Source: Crossaster papposus
Taxonomy: Eukaryota > Echinodermata > Asteroidea > Velatida > Solasteridae
NCBI GenBank assembly: GCA_037893245.1
Contig: JBAIAA010000815.1
Location: 454,501-518,500, forward strand
Length of the DNA: 64,000 nucleotides
Direction: 5' to 3'
Shown here: piece by piece, positions 23,010-34,190 of the stretch
How positions within the stretch are numbered: position 1 is the first letter of the stretch
Layout: each line of letters opens with the position of its first letter
Made by a program: the position numbers and the translations under genes
The notes under the pieces: generated by a model
The model's input: the letters and a program-made list of their open reading frames with translations, nothing else
Told to the model about the DNA's origin: nothing
Databases searched by the model: none

Positions 23010-26000
23010 TTATAAGTCCATGTGGATGGGTGGCTTGACGATGCGTCCACTTCTGGTGATGTAGGGCGGCTTTGCGGGGTTAACACCTTGGTTTGCTGGT
23101 TCTGGCTTCACGACAGGTTTTGAGGTCTGACGAGGGGTGGTTGTCTCAGGCATTAACGGAGGGTCTGGGTCTGGGTCTGGGACAACTGCTGGTAGGGGAT
23201 GCTTGTTGGCCACGTGGGTGGAGAGACGAAGGTGTCGTCGATTGCGCCGGTATTTGCGGCTGCCATACTCAACTATGTATGACCTTGGCGCTTCATGGCG
23301 ATCTACTACAGTGGCAGGAACCCACTGCTTAGCACCTGGAAATGGTGCCATCCTCACCGGGTCTCCGGACTTCAGTGGCGGCAGGTCGTGTCCTTTCTTG
23401 TTGAAGTAGTGTTGCTGTCTACCCTTGTCTTGGTCGAGCCGCTGTTTTATGTCGGACGTCTTATGCACCCTTGGACGAAGCAAAGTTCGTGCTACAGGTA
23501 GCTTGTTTCGAGGTCTGCGACTCATAAGCAGCTGAGCGGGTGATAGGTCACAGCTTGCGAGTGGGGTTGTGCGATAGTCAAGCATCGCGAGGTGTTTATC
23601 CTGACATTTTTTCCACAAGCGTTTCACTGTCTGAACGGCACGCTCGGCTTCGCCGTTAGATTGAGGGTGATGAGGAGAGGAGGTGACATGAATGATCTGG
23701 TAGTCATTGCAGAAGACGTTGAACTCGTTGGATGAGTATTGTGGACCGTTGTCAGATCGCAGCTTCTCAGGGATGCCGTGACGGCTAAACTGTGACTTCA
23801 GTGCATCAATTACTGTTGCGCTGGTTGTGTCTGTGAGCCTGTCTACTTCAATGAATTTTGAGAAGTAGTCGATGGTCAGGAGGTACTGCTGGCTTTCGAA
23901 CTGAAATATGTCAGATCCCAGCTCGATCCAAGGAAGATCAGGTACCTTTATGGGTTTAAGCGTCTCTGGAGGCTGCCGGTTCTGATGTGTATTGCAGGTT
24001 CCGCAATCCTCGACCAGTTCCTCAATTTGTTGTGTCATTCCGGGCCAGTACAAGGCTTCTCGTGCTCTCTGCTTGCACTTGACGATGCCCAAGTGCGATT
24101 CATGGATCAGGGCGAGCATATCACGCCTCATGCTTGGTGGCACGACAATCCTCATGCCCTTGTAGACGATACCGTCGCAAATTGCAAGCTCATCTCTGGT
24201 GTTCCAGTACTCACGTACGGCATGTGGTGTCTCCTGTTTGGTATCGGGCCATCCTTTCAGGATCACTGCATGGAGCTCATTCAGCTCGTCTGCTGTTTGC
24301 TTCTGAAACTCGATGTAGCGTGTTGGTGTGACAGAGATGTAGTCTACCATGTTGATGATAACTGGCTCGATGTCAGGTTCTGTGTCAGGTAGGTTAGCTC
24401 TGCTGAGCAGGTCTCCGATCGGGATCTCCTTGCCAGGCTTGTAGGTGACGTTCAAGTCATATGGCTGAAGTCTAAGGAGCATAGACTGCAATCTCATGGG
24501 AGCTGACAGGAGGGGTTTGGAGAAGATTGCTTGCAGTGGTTTATGATCACTCTCAACAGTTACGGCTTTCCCGAAGACGTAGTGATGAAATTTTCTGCAG
24601 GAATGGACAATTGCAAGCATCTCCTTCTCTATCTGTGCGTATCTCATTTCTGTAGGTGTCATCGCTCTGGAAGTGTAGGCTATAGGCTTGCCTTCTTGGA
24701 GTAGAACTCCACCAAGAGCGTAGCTACTAGCATCACACTGTATGGTTGTCTCTTTGCGGACATCATAGTATGCCAGAACTGGAGCCTCGCTACAAAGCTT
24801 TTTAAGCTTGGTAAAGCTTTGCTGCTGCGGCTTGTCCCAGTGAAATGTCACTTCTTTCTTCATCATTTGGCGAAGCGGCTGGTCGACCTCACTGAGATCT
24901 GGAATGAACTTCGCCAAGTACTGGATAAAGCCAAGAAATCTGCGGACACCATCCTTTGTCTTTGGCTCAGGCATCTCTCTCATCGCTTTGACCTTGTCAG
25001 GATCTGGCTTCAATCCACTGTCAGTGATGAGATGACCAACGTACTTGACTTGTGTTTGTTTGACGTGGCATTTATCGAAGTTGAGCTTCAAATTCCACTG
25101 AGTAGCTCTGGTTACAACTGCCTTCATGACCTCATCGTGGTGTTTCGGATTCTTGCCTGCAATCAGGATATCATCCATTATGGCGCGTGCTCCATCTATA
25201 CCCTCTAGCATCGTGTCCATGACACGTTGGAAGATTTCAGGTGCACTTTTTATGCCAAAAGGAAGACGTAGCCATCTGAAACGCCCGATTGGTGTGTTGA
25301 ACGTTGTGAGGAGGCTTGATTCATAATCCAGCTCAATCTGCAGGAACCCGGACTTGGCGTCTATGACGGAGAAAATCTTGGCATCTTGCAAGGATGCCAC
25401 GACTCCTTCGACTGATGGGATTGGGTAGTGTTCACGACGTATTGCCTTGTTGAGGTCCTTTGGGTCGGAACAGATTCTCACCTTCCCATTCTTTACCACG
25501 ACAACCATTGAGCTCACCCAGTCTGTGGGTTCGGTGACTTTCATAATGTGGTTGTCACGCTCCATTTCATGTAGCTTGTTGACTATCTTCGGCATGAGAG
25601 CCTGTGGTTGACGTCTGGGGCCATGTACTACTGGCTTTGCGGATGGATCTATCTTCAAGGAATATTTTCCTGGTAGGGTACCGGTGGTCATCTTTAGCTC
25701 AGGGTACTGCTCGAGCCCATAGACTCTGTCTATGAGTCTAAGTTGCTTGCTGGCATCTCCGCTGAGGAGTAGTGGCTTTTGATCAGCCTGTACTATGTAG
25801 TATGGCACATCAATGCACACATTTTTGTGGCATGTAGGCAACGTGATGCGCCCTTCTACCTTCAGCTTGTTGCTTGAGTAGGACTCAAACTTGTGGCCAC
25901 TTGGGCACAGCTCTTTGGTGTCCCCGAGTGTTTGGTAGATGTGGAGAGGCATTATGGATTGCGCTGCTCCAGTGTCAATCTGCACCTCGACCTGTTTGTT

Positions 26001-26954
26001 GTTGATCCAAACTTTCTCATACCATTCGCTTGACGCAGAGTTGTCCTCCAATGCACTGACAAGATGGGTATATTCTTCTTCTGAAGAAAAGTCATCACTT
26101 TCAGATGTGCCTGGGGCTGTGGCATTTTCCATCCTGTGTGCTTCAAGTCGTTTTCTGCACACCGATGCAAAATGATTTGGCCTTTTGCAGAAGTCGCATG
26201 TTTGGTTCTTTGCGGGACACTTCTTGTGGTCTGCCTCATACCCGCATTTTGGGCACTTTTTCACAGTGCTCGGTTTTAGCTCAGCTCTGCTGAACTTTCT
26301 CGGGTTGAAACTGCCTCTTTGATGGTGTGGCTTGTGCTGGGGGTGTGACTTGGTGCGACTGGTTTTTTGGGAGCGATGTGCTGACCTAATGGCATTGACT
26401 TTGCGATCTTTGCCTTTGCTGATTTCTTTCAAGCTCTCTTGAGATGTCTCGTAGTTTTGACCAATTTTGATGGCCACAGCCAGTGTCAGCTCGTCTCCTT
26501 TCTCCAGGCATTTCTCTTGGACTGCATGATTGAATGCGCGGAGAACTACTGCATCTCGAATCATGCGCTCTTCGTCATTGTATCCACAGTCCTTGACTAG
26601 CAACCGCAGGTCAGTGACAAAGCTATCAAATTTCTCCCCTTCAATTTGCTTTCGCCGGTTGAAGTTAATGGTGGCACGGATCTCATTTCTTCTTGGAGCC
26701 ACATATTTGTCAAACTTGGCATAAACTGCTTCCAGCTCGTCGCATTCATCTGGTGTGCCCCACTGGAAGGTTGTGTAGATTTCCCTTCCTTTATCTCCAA
26801 CATAGGTCATTAGGTAGTTGACCCGTTCAACCTCTGACTTTTGAGCTAGGGGTCCCTTGAATGTGAATGTGCAATGCTGTTTGAATCTCTTCCATTCTTT
26901 AGGCAAATCAGGTGCTGACCAGTTCATACCGGGTTTTTCTGTTGACTTTGACAT
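23010..26954 (-). CDS. gag-pol: Gag-Pol polyprotein of the Ty3/gypsy element
   Basis: This is a single 1314-residue frame. Residues ~1-290 are Gag and end in two zinc-binding motifs: an incomplete CX2CX6HX2C and a canonical CX2CX4HX4C (CDFCKRPNHFASVC). An aspartic protease follows at ~330 (DTGA). Reverse transcriptase spans ~440-640; its catalytic box reads IMDD, so the usual first tyrosine is isoleucine while both metal-binding aspartates are kept. RNase H follows (QCDAS, EKEML, ESDHKPL). Integrase has an HX3H...CX2C finger (HESH, CGTC), then DDE residues in GSDIF, SDNGPQYSS and NGEAERA, and a C-terminal GPY/F-like segment. The products copy element RNA into DNA in virus-like particles and integrate it. 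The start at 26954 is the first ATG and lies ~400 bases inside the 5' LTR. No frameshift between gag and pol is seen. Confidence 0.96.
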   Translation of the reverse strand: MSKSTEKPGMNWSAPDLPKEWKRFKQHCTFTFKGPLAQKSEVERVNYLMTYVGDKGREIYTTFQWGTPDECDELEAVYAKFDKYVAPRRNEIRATINFNRRKQIEGEKFDSFVTDLRLLVKDCGYNDEERMIRDAVVLRAFNHAVQEKCLEKGDELTLAVAIKIGQNYETSQESLKEISKGKDRKVNAIRSAHRSQKTSRTKSHPQHKPHHQRGSFNPRKFSRAELKPSTVKKCPKCGYEADHKKCPAKNQTCDFCKRPNHFASVCRKRLEAHRMENATAPGTSESDDFSSEEEYTHLVSALEDNSASSEWYEKVWINNKQVEVQIDTGAAQSIMPLHIYQTLGDTKELCPSGHKFESYSSNKLKVEGRITLPTCHKNVCIDVPYYIVQADQKPLLLSGDASKQLRLIDRVYGLEQYPELKMTTGTLPGKYSLKIDPSAKPVVHGPRRQPQALMPKIVNKLHEMERDNHIMKVTEPTDWVSSMVVVVKNGKVRICSDPKDLNKAIRREHYPIPSVEGVVASLQDAKIFSVIDAKSGFLQIELDYESSLLTTFNTPIGRFRWLRLPFGIKSAPEIFQRVMDTMLEGIDGARAIMDDILIAGKNPKHHDEVMKAVVTRATQWNLKLNFDKCHVKQTQVKYVGHLITDSGLKPDPDKVKAMREMPEPKTKDGVRRFLGFIQYLAKFIPDLSEVDQPLRQMMKKEVTFHWDKPQQQSFTKLKKLCSEAPVLAYYDVRKETTIQCDASSYALGGVLLQEGKPIAYTSRAMTPTEMRYAQIEKEMLAIVHSCRKFHHYVFGKAVTVESDHKPLQAIFSKPLLSAPMRLQSMLLRLQPYDLNVTYKPGKEIPIGDLLSRANLPDTEPDIEPVIINMVDYISVTPTRYIEFQKQTADELNELHAVILKGWPDTKQETPHAVREYWNTRDELAICDGIVYKGMRIVVPPSMRRDMLALIHESHLGIVKCKQRAREALYWPGMTQQIEELVEDCGTCNTHQNRQPPETLKPIKVPDLPWIELGSDIFQFESQQYLLTIDYFSKFIEVDRLTDTTSATVIDALKSQFSRHGIPEKLRSDNGPQYSSNEFNVFCNDYQIIHVTSSPHHPQSNGEAERAVQTVKRLWKKCQDKHLAMLDYRTTPLASCDLSPAQLLMSRRPRNKLPVARTLLRPRVHKTSDIKQRLDQDKGRQQHYFNKKGHDLPPLKSGDPVRMAPFPGAKQWVPATVVDRHEAPRSYIVEYGSRKYRRNRRHLRLSTHVANKHPLPAVVPDPDPDPPLMPETTTPRQTSKPVVKPEPANQGVNPAKPPYITRSGRIVKPPIHMDL

Positions 26955-27334
26955 GTCTGCTGCCGGCCTCCGTAGTTTTTATTTTCGGCCTCTAGGGAAG
27001 TAGTGTACGATTTTGCAGAGCAAACTCGAATATGCAGTCTAGCAGTTATCTCTTTACAACAAAGTTATTATTGCTTTGGATACTCTGTTTCAGTTCCTTT
27101 ATTTACTTCGAAACAGTCTTACGAAGGATCGTTGCACTGTAAACGATGTCGCGATAGTTTATCACGGAACTGATTCAGCTACGCTACTTCGATGCTTGAA
27201 GTTCGACGTTTTATTGTGAGTTTGAACAACAGTTTGCGTAGGTTACTCACTCATTCGACGTCTTTTCAGACGTTTCCTGTCTGCTAGCCAAGTTCTGGTT
27301 GATTGCTTTCCCCGTTTTTACTGAGTTTTGGGGT

Positions 27335-27352
27335 CCAAAACTTCTGACACCA
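27335..27352 (-). promoter_or_regulatory. tRNA primer-binding site of gypsy element
   Basis: On the minus strand TGGTGTCAGAAG begins immediately after the 5' LTR with no gap. TGG pairs with the CCA end of a tRNA, as expected for a minus-strand primer site. The tRNA species is not assigned. Confidence 0.85.
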
Positions 27353-27453
27353 TGTTATGTACTTGTTTATTCAAGTGTCATGAGTGTGGGTTCTGAAGCA
27401 ATGGCGGTCCACGTTGATACATGTACGGGAGCCTTAAAGTGCCATATGTGACA
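27353..27453 (-). repeat. 5' LTR of gypsy element (101 bp)
   Basis: It is the full-length partner of the left LTR and has the same termini. The AATAAA signal on the minus strand lies at 27366-27371. No clear TATA box is visible, so the promoter must be compact or initiator-like (inference). GTTGC at 27454-27458 is the matching target duplication. Confidence 0.95.
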
Positions 27454-27568
27454 GTTGCTTAGCTTGAAAAACATGTATAATTTTTGCCGGAAACCTGTTT
27501 TTAATGAGCAAGACTTTTTGTGCTAAGCAATTTTTTTTTGCTTAGCAGCTCTATGAAATTGGGCCCTG

Positions 27569-28182
27569 TTCGCACACGCACGCATGTCATTATTTTGCAT
27601 GCTTACAATAAATAATACAATGTTAAAACTGTGCATTTATTATTTTTTGATTTGGGTTTTTCTGTACAGGACGACCAATTTCTAACATCATGCAGGCTAC
27701 TTTTTATATTCTGTGCTCTAGTCCAGTCCGGTGGACTACTATAGTTGAAATGCAAACTTGTGCCAAACATCGACTAACAATGATATAACGAACTCCGTGA
27801 AAGGAGAACGTTGCAATTGAATTTTCCATGTTGCGGAAACCAATCCAAGATTTTGCAGCCAATGTCTTTTTCTCAAATTTGATCACGAGATAGAGCCAAG
27901 AAAATGTCTATAACATAGTTCTAAAGCTTATAGAGCGATAGACAATTTTGTGAAAGGAATGGGCGAGCGCGGACATACAGAAACTTCTAAAGTTTACCTC
28001 GATCCCAGGTCTATTTTCATAAAACTGGATGGTTCTCGAGTCTCAGAGCTGTATGTAATAGTAACGTGTGGCAACAGGTAAAAACACACCTGCTGGCGAA
28101 AATATATTTTCACCGGCTGACGTATACCGCCCTGTCCTATACGCTCTTCAACACAAAGTGTTTTGGGGCACCATGTAGCGCA
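27569..28182. other. No gene seen
   Basis: Single-copy-looking sequence between the split MITE and the CATCATTG microsatellite. Confidence 0.5.
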
Positions 28183-28240
28183 CCATTGCATCAATGCATC
28201 ATTGCATCAATGCATCATTGCATCATTGCATCATTGCAAG
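28183..28240 (+). repeat. CATCATTG/CATCAATG 9-bp microsatellite
   Basis: About six tandem units of ATTGCATCA / ATGCATCATTGC with only A/T changes between units. Confidence 0.9.
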
Positions 28241-28688
28241 TGCAATGGGACATGGGAAAGTACCTTTCATCAATGTTTCGTCTGTGATTTACAGGCCTAA
28301 AGCTATAGTGCACATACAAAAGTATATAGGTGTACAATTCAAGTTCGTTAATAACCATGCATCAACAGTTCATACCCGCGGGGTCCCATTACTGGCCACG
28401 TCCATACGGAGACTAATACGTGCGAAACCTAGATGAAGCTCGGCATAGAGTATACAGGCGCTAAAGTACGTACGAATTTACAGAGCAGGTTCATGCATGC
28501 CCCGCACATAAGTTGTAAATTAGCAATACTTTATTACATTCTGGGGAATGCGCTTTAGATTTCCCCGAAGAATTCAGGATCTATATGGCTATGAATTGTA
28601 AAGTGTAGCTCCAAAGTGGAAGATAATGGCCAAGCTAATAGCTGCCTCGTTCGGCATATGAAGCCGGTTTAGTTTGATACTTGACACT

Positions 28689-29058
28689 GTAGTATACACC
28701 ATTTGCAGATATCGAAAATATTTACTACCGATTTATTAAGAAATATCCTACTCATCTGAAAGTAAATGTTGATTCTGGGCATCCAGCAAAATTATTGCGC
28801 TAGATATCTTGTAATTATTCCGAAAAATAGAATTTTATAATGACAAATTCGCGATCGCCGGACGGCGCCGATCGCGAAAAAACAAAGATAACATAAGAAT
28901 AACTGCTTGACGCCGGTTGAAAAAAACCGCTGTTTTTCGTGCTTTTCTCGGCATCCATGATTCTAAAACTTCGGACAGCTTAGTTAAACGATACAACCCC
29001 CCAAATCTACTCATTCATGATAATTCAAGCAATGAACAATGGTGTACACTACCTTTAA
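28689..29058 (+). mobile_element. Family A TTAA MITE, copy 5
   Basis: It runs from GTAGTATACACCATTTGCAG to GTACACTACCTTTAA with the full family core, including GATCGCCGGACGGCGCCGATC. The first bases of the left end are lost. Confidence 0.9.
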
Positions 29059-29370
29059 CAACTTGTTAATACTGATTTCTTCAAGCCCGAGGGTGACGTT
29101 TTGTAAATTACAAAACAACCATAAGCTGGCTACTATAACAACAAGACAAAATCTACGAAGAGACATTGTTATACCTCTCAGTATTTGATACTGCATTTTT
29201 ATTGGTCCAGAACGATCACGTGTCCGGTGTATAACAACGATAACAACACTTTAGTGTGATATCACATCGACGTGTACATGACTATCCAACTGCTGTTGTT
29301 CTGTGAGACGTTTTGAACATCCTCGGGGACGCACAGCACATCTTAGCACATATTCTTACAACCTGAGTTA

Positions 29371-30145
29371 GTCTTGCATACGCACTGTGGACCTCCGAAC
29401 AATATAGGTCCACACGATGCGGGAAGAGGTTACGGTTTGTGGACTTGCCCGGGTCCACAGTCCGTTTTTCAGTCTCCAAAAAAAAAGAGCGCTAGAAGAA
29501 AAACGGGTTATATATAGAAAAAATAGAAGGAACAGCTAAAGCCGTGTTCGCACTGGATAAACATTTTGGGTAACTTTACCATGACGCCGGGTAACATTTC
29601 GATGGGTTAATCTTCCCACCGTCCGCACTTGGATTTAATTGACGCGGGTAGAATTGCCGAGACCATGGGTAAACTAACCGAGCTGGCTTCAAAACAATAA
29701 AGAGGGTGCCCTGCGTGACCTATGACCGCGACTTGACGACCGGATCGTCTGTTCCCGACGCTAGCTCTCAACATTATTTTCTTACATAATGGGTGATGGA
29801 AGATTTAACCGAGACGTCGCGTCCGCACTGGATTTTCTGGCTCGGCTAAACTAAACTGGTCAATCTTCCTGGGCACCTTTGGCTCGGTTAAACTACCCAC
29901 GCGGCGTGGGTAAGTTACCTGTGAAGAAAGTTACCCAGGCTGTTTGCACTGGACTTGAAATGGGTAAGTTACCCATTGGCTCGGTTAGTTTGCCCAAATT
30001 AAGTCCAGTGCGAACAGGGCTTAAGAGGCCAAGAATCAACATTTGAGGTTAAATTTGTTTTGGGGAAGCGAGAAAAATTAGTATTTAGTCAACGTTTTTT
30101 AACTACACGAAGACAAAGGAATGTCCACAGTCCGTATGTGAGGTA
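29371..30145. mobile_element. Family D hairpin element, copy 2, with nested MITE
   Basis: A reversed copy starting GTCTTGCATACGCACTGTGG and ending TGTCCACAGTCCGTATGTGAG. It is interrupted at 29540-30021 by a Harbinger-like MITE; the family D sequence resumes at AAGAGGCCAAGAATC. Confidence 0.8.
29540..30021. mobile_element. PIF/Harbinger-like MITE, copy 1, nested in family D
   Basis: The termini AGCCGTGTTCGCACTGGAT and AAGTCCAGTGCGAACAGGGCT are inverted and flanked by TAA on both sides (29537-29539, 30022-30024). A 3-bp TWA duplication is the PIF/Harbinger signature. The interior repeats GGGTAACTTACC and GGCTCGGTTAA words. Confidence 0.8.
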
Positions 30146-30549
30146 AACCTAATTGTGAAGGTGCCCAGAAATTGGTGTCTAAAAGCGCACCCATGCGACC
30201 AGGAATACGGCCTATTGGCGATTTTATTTGAACTTTAAAATAGGTGAGTTTACAAAACGCTGGACACACGAGTTGAGTAGTTTTATCAATAAGAGCAATC
30301 AATACGCTACATCCCGATACCTTAATAGTACATGTATACCTACTTCTTTCAATATTGGCTGAAAATATGGACCCAGGCCAAAATTACTTGCACCAATCAG
30401 AGATATATAAATACATTTATTTTCGATGTACATGTAATACCATTGTTCCTATGGTTACCGGTACTCAAAAGTAAAAGCTTGCAAACGACAAAAGCCAACG
30501 GTCAAGACGGCTAAAACTTGTCAACACATCTCCTGGACATTCTGACAGT

Positions 30550-31135
30550 ATATTCAGGTTCCTAGTATTGAAAGTTTCGTTCACTTTTGTGTAGATTTGC
30601 TAAATTATACATTTTTGGAAACGTTAGGATATACTCAACATGAGTTTTCAGGTTCTTTTGAAAAAAATAAACCTTTAATGTGACGTGACACATAAAAAGT
30701 CATTGGGTGTCACATTAAAGGTCCGTTTTCAATGCCCTATATCTCTGGAAGTATAGGTCCGATTGGGTTCAAACTTGGTATGCAGGTTCGGCGGGATGTG
30801 TTACAGATACAAATTGAAGTGACATTATGATGACGTCTTAGTGTGATTTGTTATGATTTTGTTTCATTTTTGGACCTTTAAGCCATATCTCATCAACAGA
30901 ACATAATAAATTTAAAAAAAAAATTAATATGTTTATTGGGCCATAGACATATGCACACAATTGTGAAACATGTGTGACGTCATCATGACGTCATCTTTAT
31001 GGCCGCCATAAAGAACCTGAAAACAAATGTAAACATTGGTTTTCATGTTAAGTACATCCTAACGTTTCCAAAAATGTATAGTTTAGCAAATCTACACAAA
31101 AAGTAAACGAAAATACATAATAAACCTGACTAGTA
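30550..31135. mobile_element. Family I TIR element, copy 1
   Basis: The arms (30577-30660 and 31016-31115) share TTTGTGTAGATTTGCTAAA, TATACATTTTTGGAAACGTT and CAGGTTCTTT in inverse order. The interior includes GACGTCATCATGACGTC and AAACTTGGTATGCAGGTTCG. Confidence 0.8.
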
Positions 31136-32429
31136 TGCTGCACTAGGGATAGTAGGCATTCAATGCGACACGCGTGGAGAAATAACATGAGAACGCCAAA
31201 ACATGGAGTTTGTCACCCTTCTACTGACAAGATCAACAGTGTACCCAATAAGGGGCCATGCACATCTCAGGCGGCGCAGAGCTTAATATTGATACAACAA
31301 TTATCATGGCACAAGCTGGGATTGTCTCCACCGCTTAAACCAGCAGACCTCTAAGCAAACTGAGTTCCCGTAGCGACTCGGAAGACACTTAAAAGCGCGC
31401 GGGGACGCGTCTGGCAAGGCCGCTCAGGCCTCGGAAGAGATGTTTTTTGGGGGGCCGAGGTTGGGTTACGCGATACAATAATGTAGTGCAGGCAGATGAT
31501 CAAACAGGCAAGGCACTGAGCGGCGCGGCGCGGCCGGGACGGAAGCGCGTTTTTTTGTTCATTCATACACGCGCTGGGGGCTGGGGCTGGCTACCAAACA
31601 GAAAAGTATTTTGACGGTTGATGCTATCGACAATCGGACATCAGAAGAAACATCAGAGAAGGTCAAAACAGAAATAAACAAAACTGCGACAGGTTGTGGA
31701 ATTCAGGTTGCGGTATTTACGGTTTCCCATAATGCACTGCGGTAATAATCCTAAACGTCGTAGGCATTCATTTGGGGGTACAAATACTACAAAATACTAC
31801 CCAATTCTCATAGACCAGTATAGTAAGAGCACTACAGTTTACTCAAGAAGTATGTTCTGTATTTGGGTATACGGTACCAACGATGCATGCCACCTCAAAT
31901 GGCACACGCACAATAGAGTATGGCAAATATTTAATCACAGGGAAAACCTCTGCTTGTATAGAAAACGTGACCACCAACACAAAATAAAAATCATTGAAAA
32001 AATAAATAACCAGATAACCGCAATAGAATCACACACTCTCAGAGTACAGACGACACGCATTATTCAATGGAATGCACGACCTTATTTTGGATTTCAGGGG
32101 GAACAAAATAACGTTTTCAAAAAAAGCTCAACCGATCAGTTTGCATCAGCACGCGTCATTGACGAGGCAATTCAACATGCTTGGTCGATGCCGCACTACA
32201 CACCAAGCTTAATTGATGCATACACCCAACTTCCAAACTATCAACCTTGTTACGCTATTAAGGCTATTACACACGCTCTATTTCCCTCCGCACCGCCCCC
32301 GCACCACCACCCCCCCCCCCCCCCAACCCCACAAAATACACAACAAAACCCACACAAAAACGAAATACCAAATAGTAACTAATTAGGCCGAAGGTTAAAG
32401 TAATTTCTTTTCAAAATGAGCGCGGGTTA
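31136..32429. other. Unannotated stretch with one long open frame
   Basis: A 228-codon frame (31696-32382, plus strand) is the longest non-transposon frame in the window. It shows no domain, ends in a proline run made by a poly(C) tract, and includes the dispersed TACTACAAAATACTAC repeat, so it is probably not a gene. Confidence 0.4.
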
Positions 32430-32657
32430 AGCCGCGTTCGCATTGGACTTAATATTGTCAAAAGTTACCGATCGTGATTGTCAAAGTTCACGGCGTTAAA
32501 TCTTCCGCTAAAAGCTTGGGCCTGTAGATCGTACTGTTGCGGAGGGTAAAATGGACAATTTGACAATGTTACCCTCTGTCCGCATTGGATTTAATTTGGT
32601 TAAAGTTGACAACAGTCTCTATAGGTTTTACCAAAAAAAGTCCAATGCGAACGCGGC
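32430..32657. mobile_element. PIF/Harbinger-like MITE, copy 2
   Basis: It has ends AGCCGCGTTCGCATTGGACT and AGTCCAATGCGAACGCGGC with TTA on both sides (32427-32429, 32658-32660). It is shorter than copy 1 but has the same end structure. Confidence 0.8.
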
Positions 32658-33412
32658 TTAGATGTATACATGTTTTATATGAAGCAAGACATGAGACCGA
32701 AGGACCCCCCCCCCCCCCTCCCCTCCCTGAACGTTCATGTGCTTGCGGATTGTTGCGATTTCTCAGTAATTCTTTGCATGTTTTTAAGGGTGTGCGTTAG
32801 GTAACAATTATAGTCTAGAGAGTGTGGTATATGGGGGGTCTAATTAGGGGAAAGTCCATTGGTATTATATCGTGCTGGATATAGTTATCTATAGACTACA
32901 AATATGAAGCAAACAACCGAGAAGAACGGGGAAGGGAGGGGAGGGGGGGGGGGGGGTATTATTGCCTGGCTGCGAACAACCAGGCTAACTGATCAATGAA
33001 TGAAAGATGCCCTGATTTGATTATCGCGTCCAGCCAGGGGAGTATAACTGAATAAAACGGTCTCTATTTCCTCGCGCAGTTCGATTTGGACTGCAACACA
33101 ATACAGTATAATGCTGTTACTGAGGAGCACCAACTTGCTGTTTCAAAAGAAAAGAAAAAACATTTAAAAAACGGTATTTGTTTTGAAAACCTACCGAAAA
33201 CGCAGTACCAAAAGAGAAAGGGAAAAAAAATCACTACATTTTTTAAATCAAACAATAATCTTGCAAAACATCAATTTTGTCAAAGAACAAGGATTCTACC
33301 TTTAACCCGTGTATGTTAATAGGTTGTGTTGGGTTGGTTTTTTCGGGGAAGTTTCAGAATGTGAGTATTAATGTGACGCCAGCAAAATACACTGCCATTC
33401 TTTTACCACGGG

Positions 33413-33648
33413 TTTGGTACCATCTAAAAACTGTGTTTAGCGAGTAAACACTGTTCTTGCTATCAGTTTGTAAACATGTTTATAAGCTAAACGCACGTGT
33501 CCTATTCCTAAACATCAATGTTCAATGGCGAAACACTATCCGTCTTCATGCTAAACACGTTTAGCATGTAAACCTCTTTACAAACTGATAGCGAAAAGTG
33601 TTTATAGAAAAGTGTTTCTTTGCTAAACACTGCTTTCGTTTGGCACCA
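33413..33648. mobile_element. TIR element rich in GTTTAGC/GCTAAAC
   Basis: The arms TTTGGTACCATCTAAAAACT..GTGTTTAGCG..CTATCAGTTTGTAAAC and the complement at 33570-33648 fold back. The interior alternates GTTTAGC and GCTAAAC words. No target duplication is obvious. Confidence 0.75.
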
Positions 33649-33681
33649 TTGCATATTAGGACCTCAGCCATGCATGCGAAC

Positions 33682-33946
33682 TTAAAGGGATCGTATATGT
33701 TTGGTAATTAATCCAAACCAGCTTTGGATAGTATAATGCATTTTTAGAAACTTTATACTTCAAAGTACTGCCAAAGTATCCCCAAAATAATTCTGAGAAG
33801 CGTTACTGCAGTGACGTTTCTCAGACTGTGTATTCCAATGCAGATTATTCTTCCTTTTTACAGGTTAGTTTTATGGTATATATCTATAACTATATATGAT
33901 TGAAACAAACTGGGTTCCAATTACCAAACGTATACGATCCCTTTAA
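33682..33946 (+). mobile_element. Family B TTAA MITE, copy 3 (internally deleted)
   Basis: Both TTAA ends are intact, but ~120 bases are missing in three blocks, including the segment around ACATAACCGCTCCAGATTTT. Confidence 0.9.
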
Positions 33947-34190
33947 GTTTAAAACGGCAGTCTACACGGAACTTAGGAAATAGTCTGATACAACCTTCAC
34001 TGAAGGCCAATACAACCCCCACTGAAGGCCGGTGGGGGGGGGGGGGGGGAGTTGCCCCCTGCGGACCCCGAACCCCCCAATAGAAATTACACTAAAACGA
34101 GTCCCTCAAGCGTTAAAGGAATACCAATACCGTTCTCGTGTATAAATTGATGTAATACAAAAGAAGATACATGTATACGATTACATGACA

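Larger units (their letters stand above)
22620..27453 (-). mobile_element. Complete Ty3/gypsy (Mag-like) LTR retrotransposon
   Basis: All parts of a full-length element are visible. There are two short LTRs with TG..CA ends, a primer-binding site directly inside the right LTR (the 5' LTR on the minus strand), one gag-pol frame, a purine-rich tract directly inside the left LTR, and a 5-bp target duplication GTTGC on both sides. The LTRs agree at every base except a 9-bp indel and the reading frame has no stop, so the insertion looks recent. The very short LTRs, the paired cysteine motifs in gag and the single gag-pol frame fit the Mag clade as I know it; that clade assignment is inferred without an alignment. 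The element interrupts an older hAT-like MITE. Confidence 0.95.
22483..27568. mobile_element. hAT-like MITE split by the gypsy insertion
   Basis: The left half (22483-22619) starts CAGGGGCCAATTTCATAGAG. The right half (27459-27568) ends with the inverted form (CTATGAAATTGGGCCCTG). When the gypsy element and one GTTGC are removed, a ~250-bp palindromic element remains. It matches 54381-54627 in ends and in the TTGCTTAGC-type interior. CAGGG ends are typical of hAT elements, but no clean 8-bp target duplication is visible, so the superfamily is an inference. Confidence 0.85.

Noticed and set aside
23093..26803. Plus- and minus-strand open frames overlapping the gypsy gene
   Set aside because: They are shadows of the long gag-pol frame in other frames.
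28183..28240. CRISPR-like short repeat array
   Set aside because: Units are contiguous 9-base microsatellite units with no spacers, and the genome is eukaryotic.
31696..32382. 228-codon open frame on the plus strand
   Set aside because: No domain is recognisable, its end is made of a poly(C)-derived proline run, and part of it is a dispersed repeat also found near 19715.
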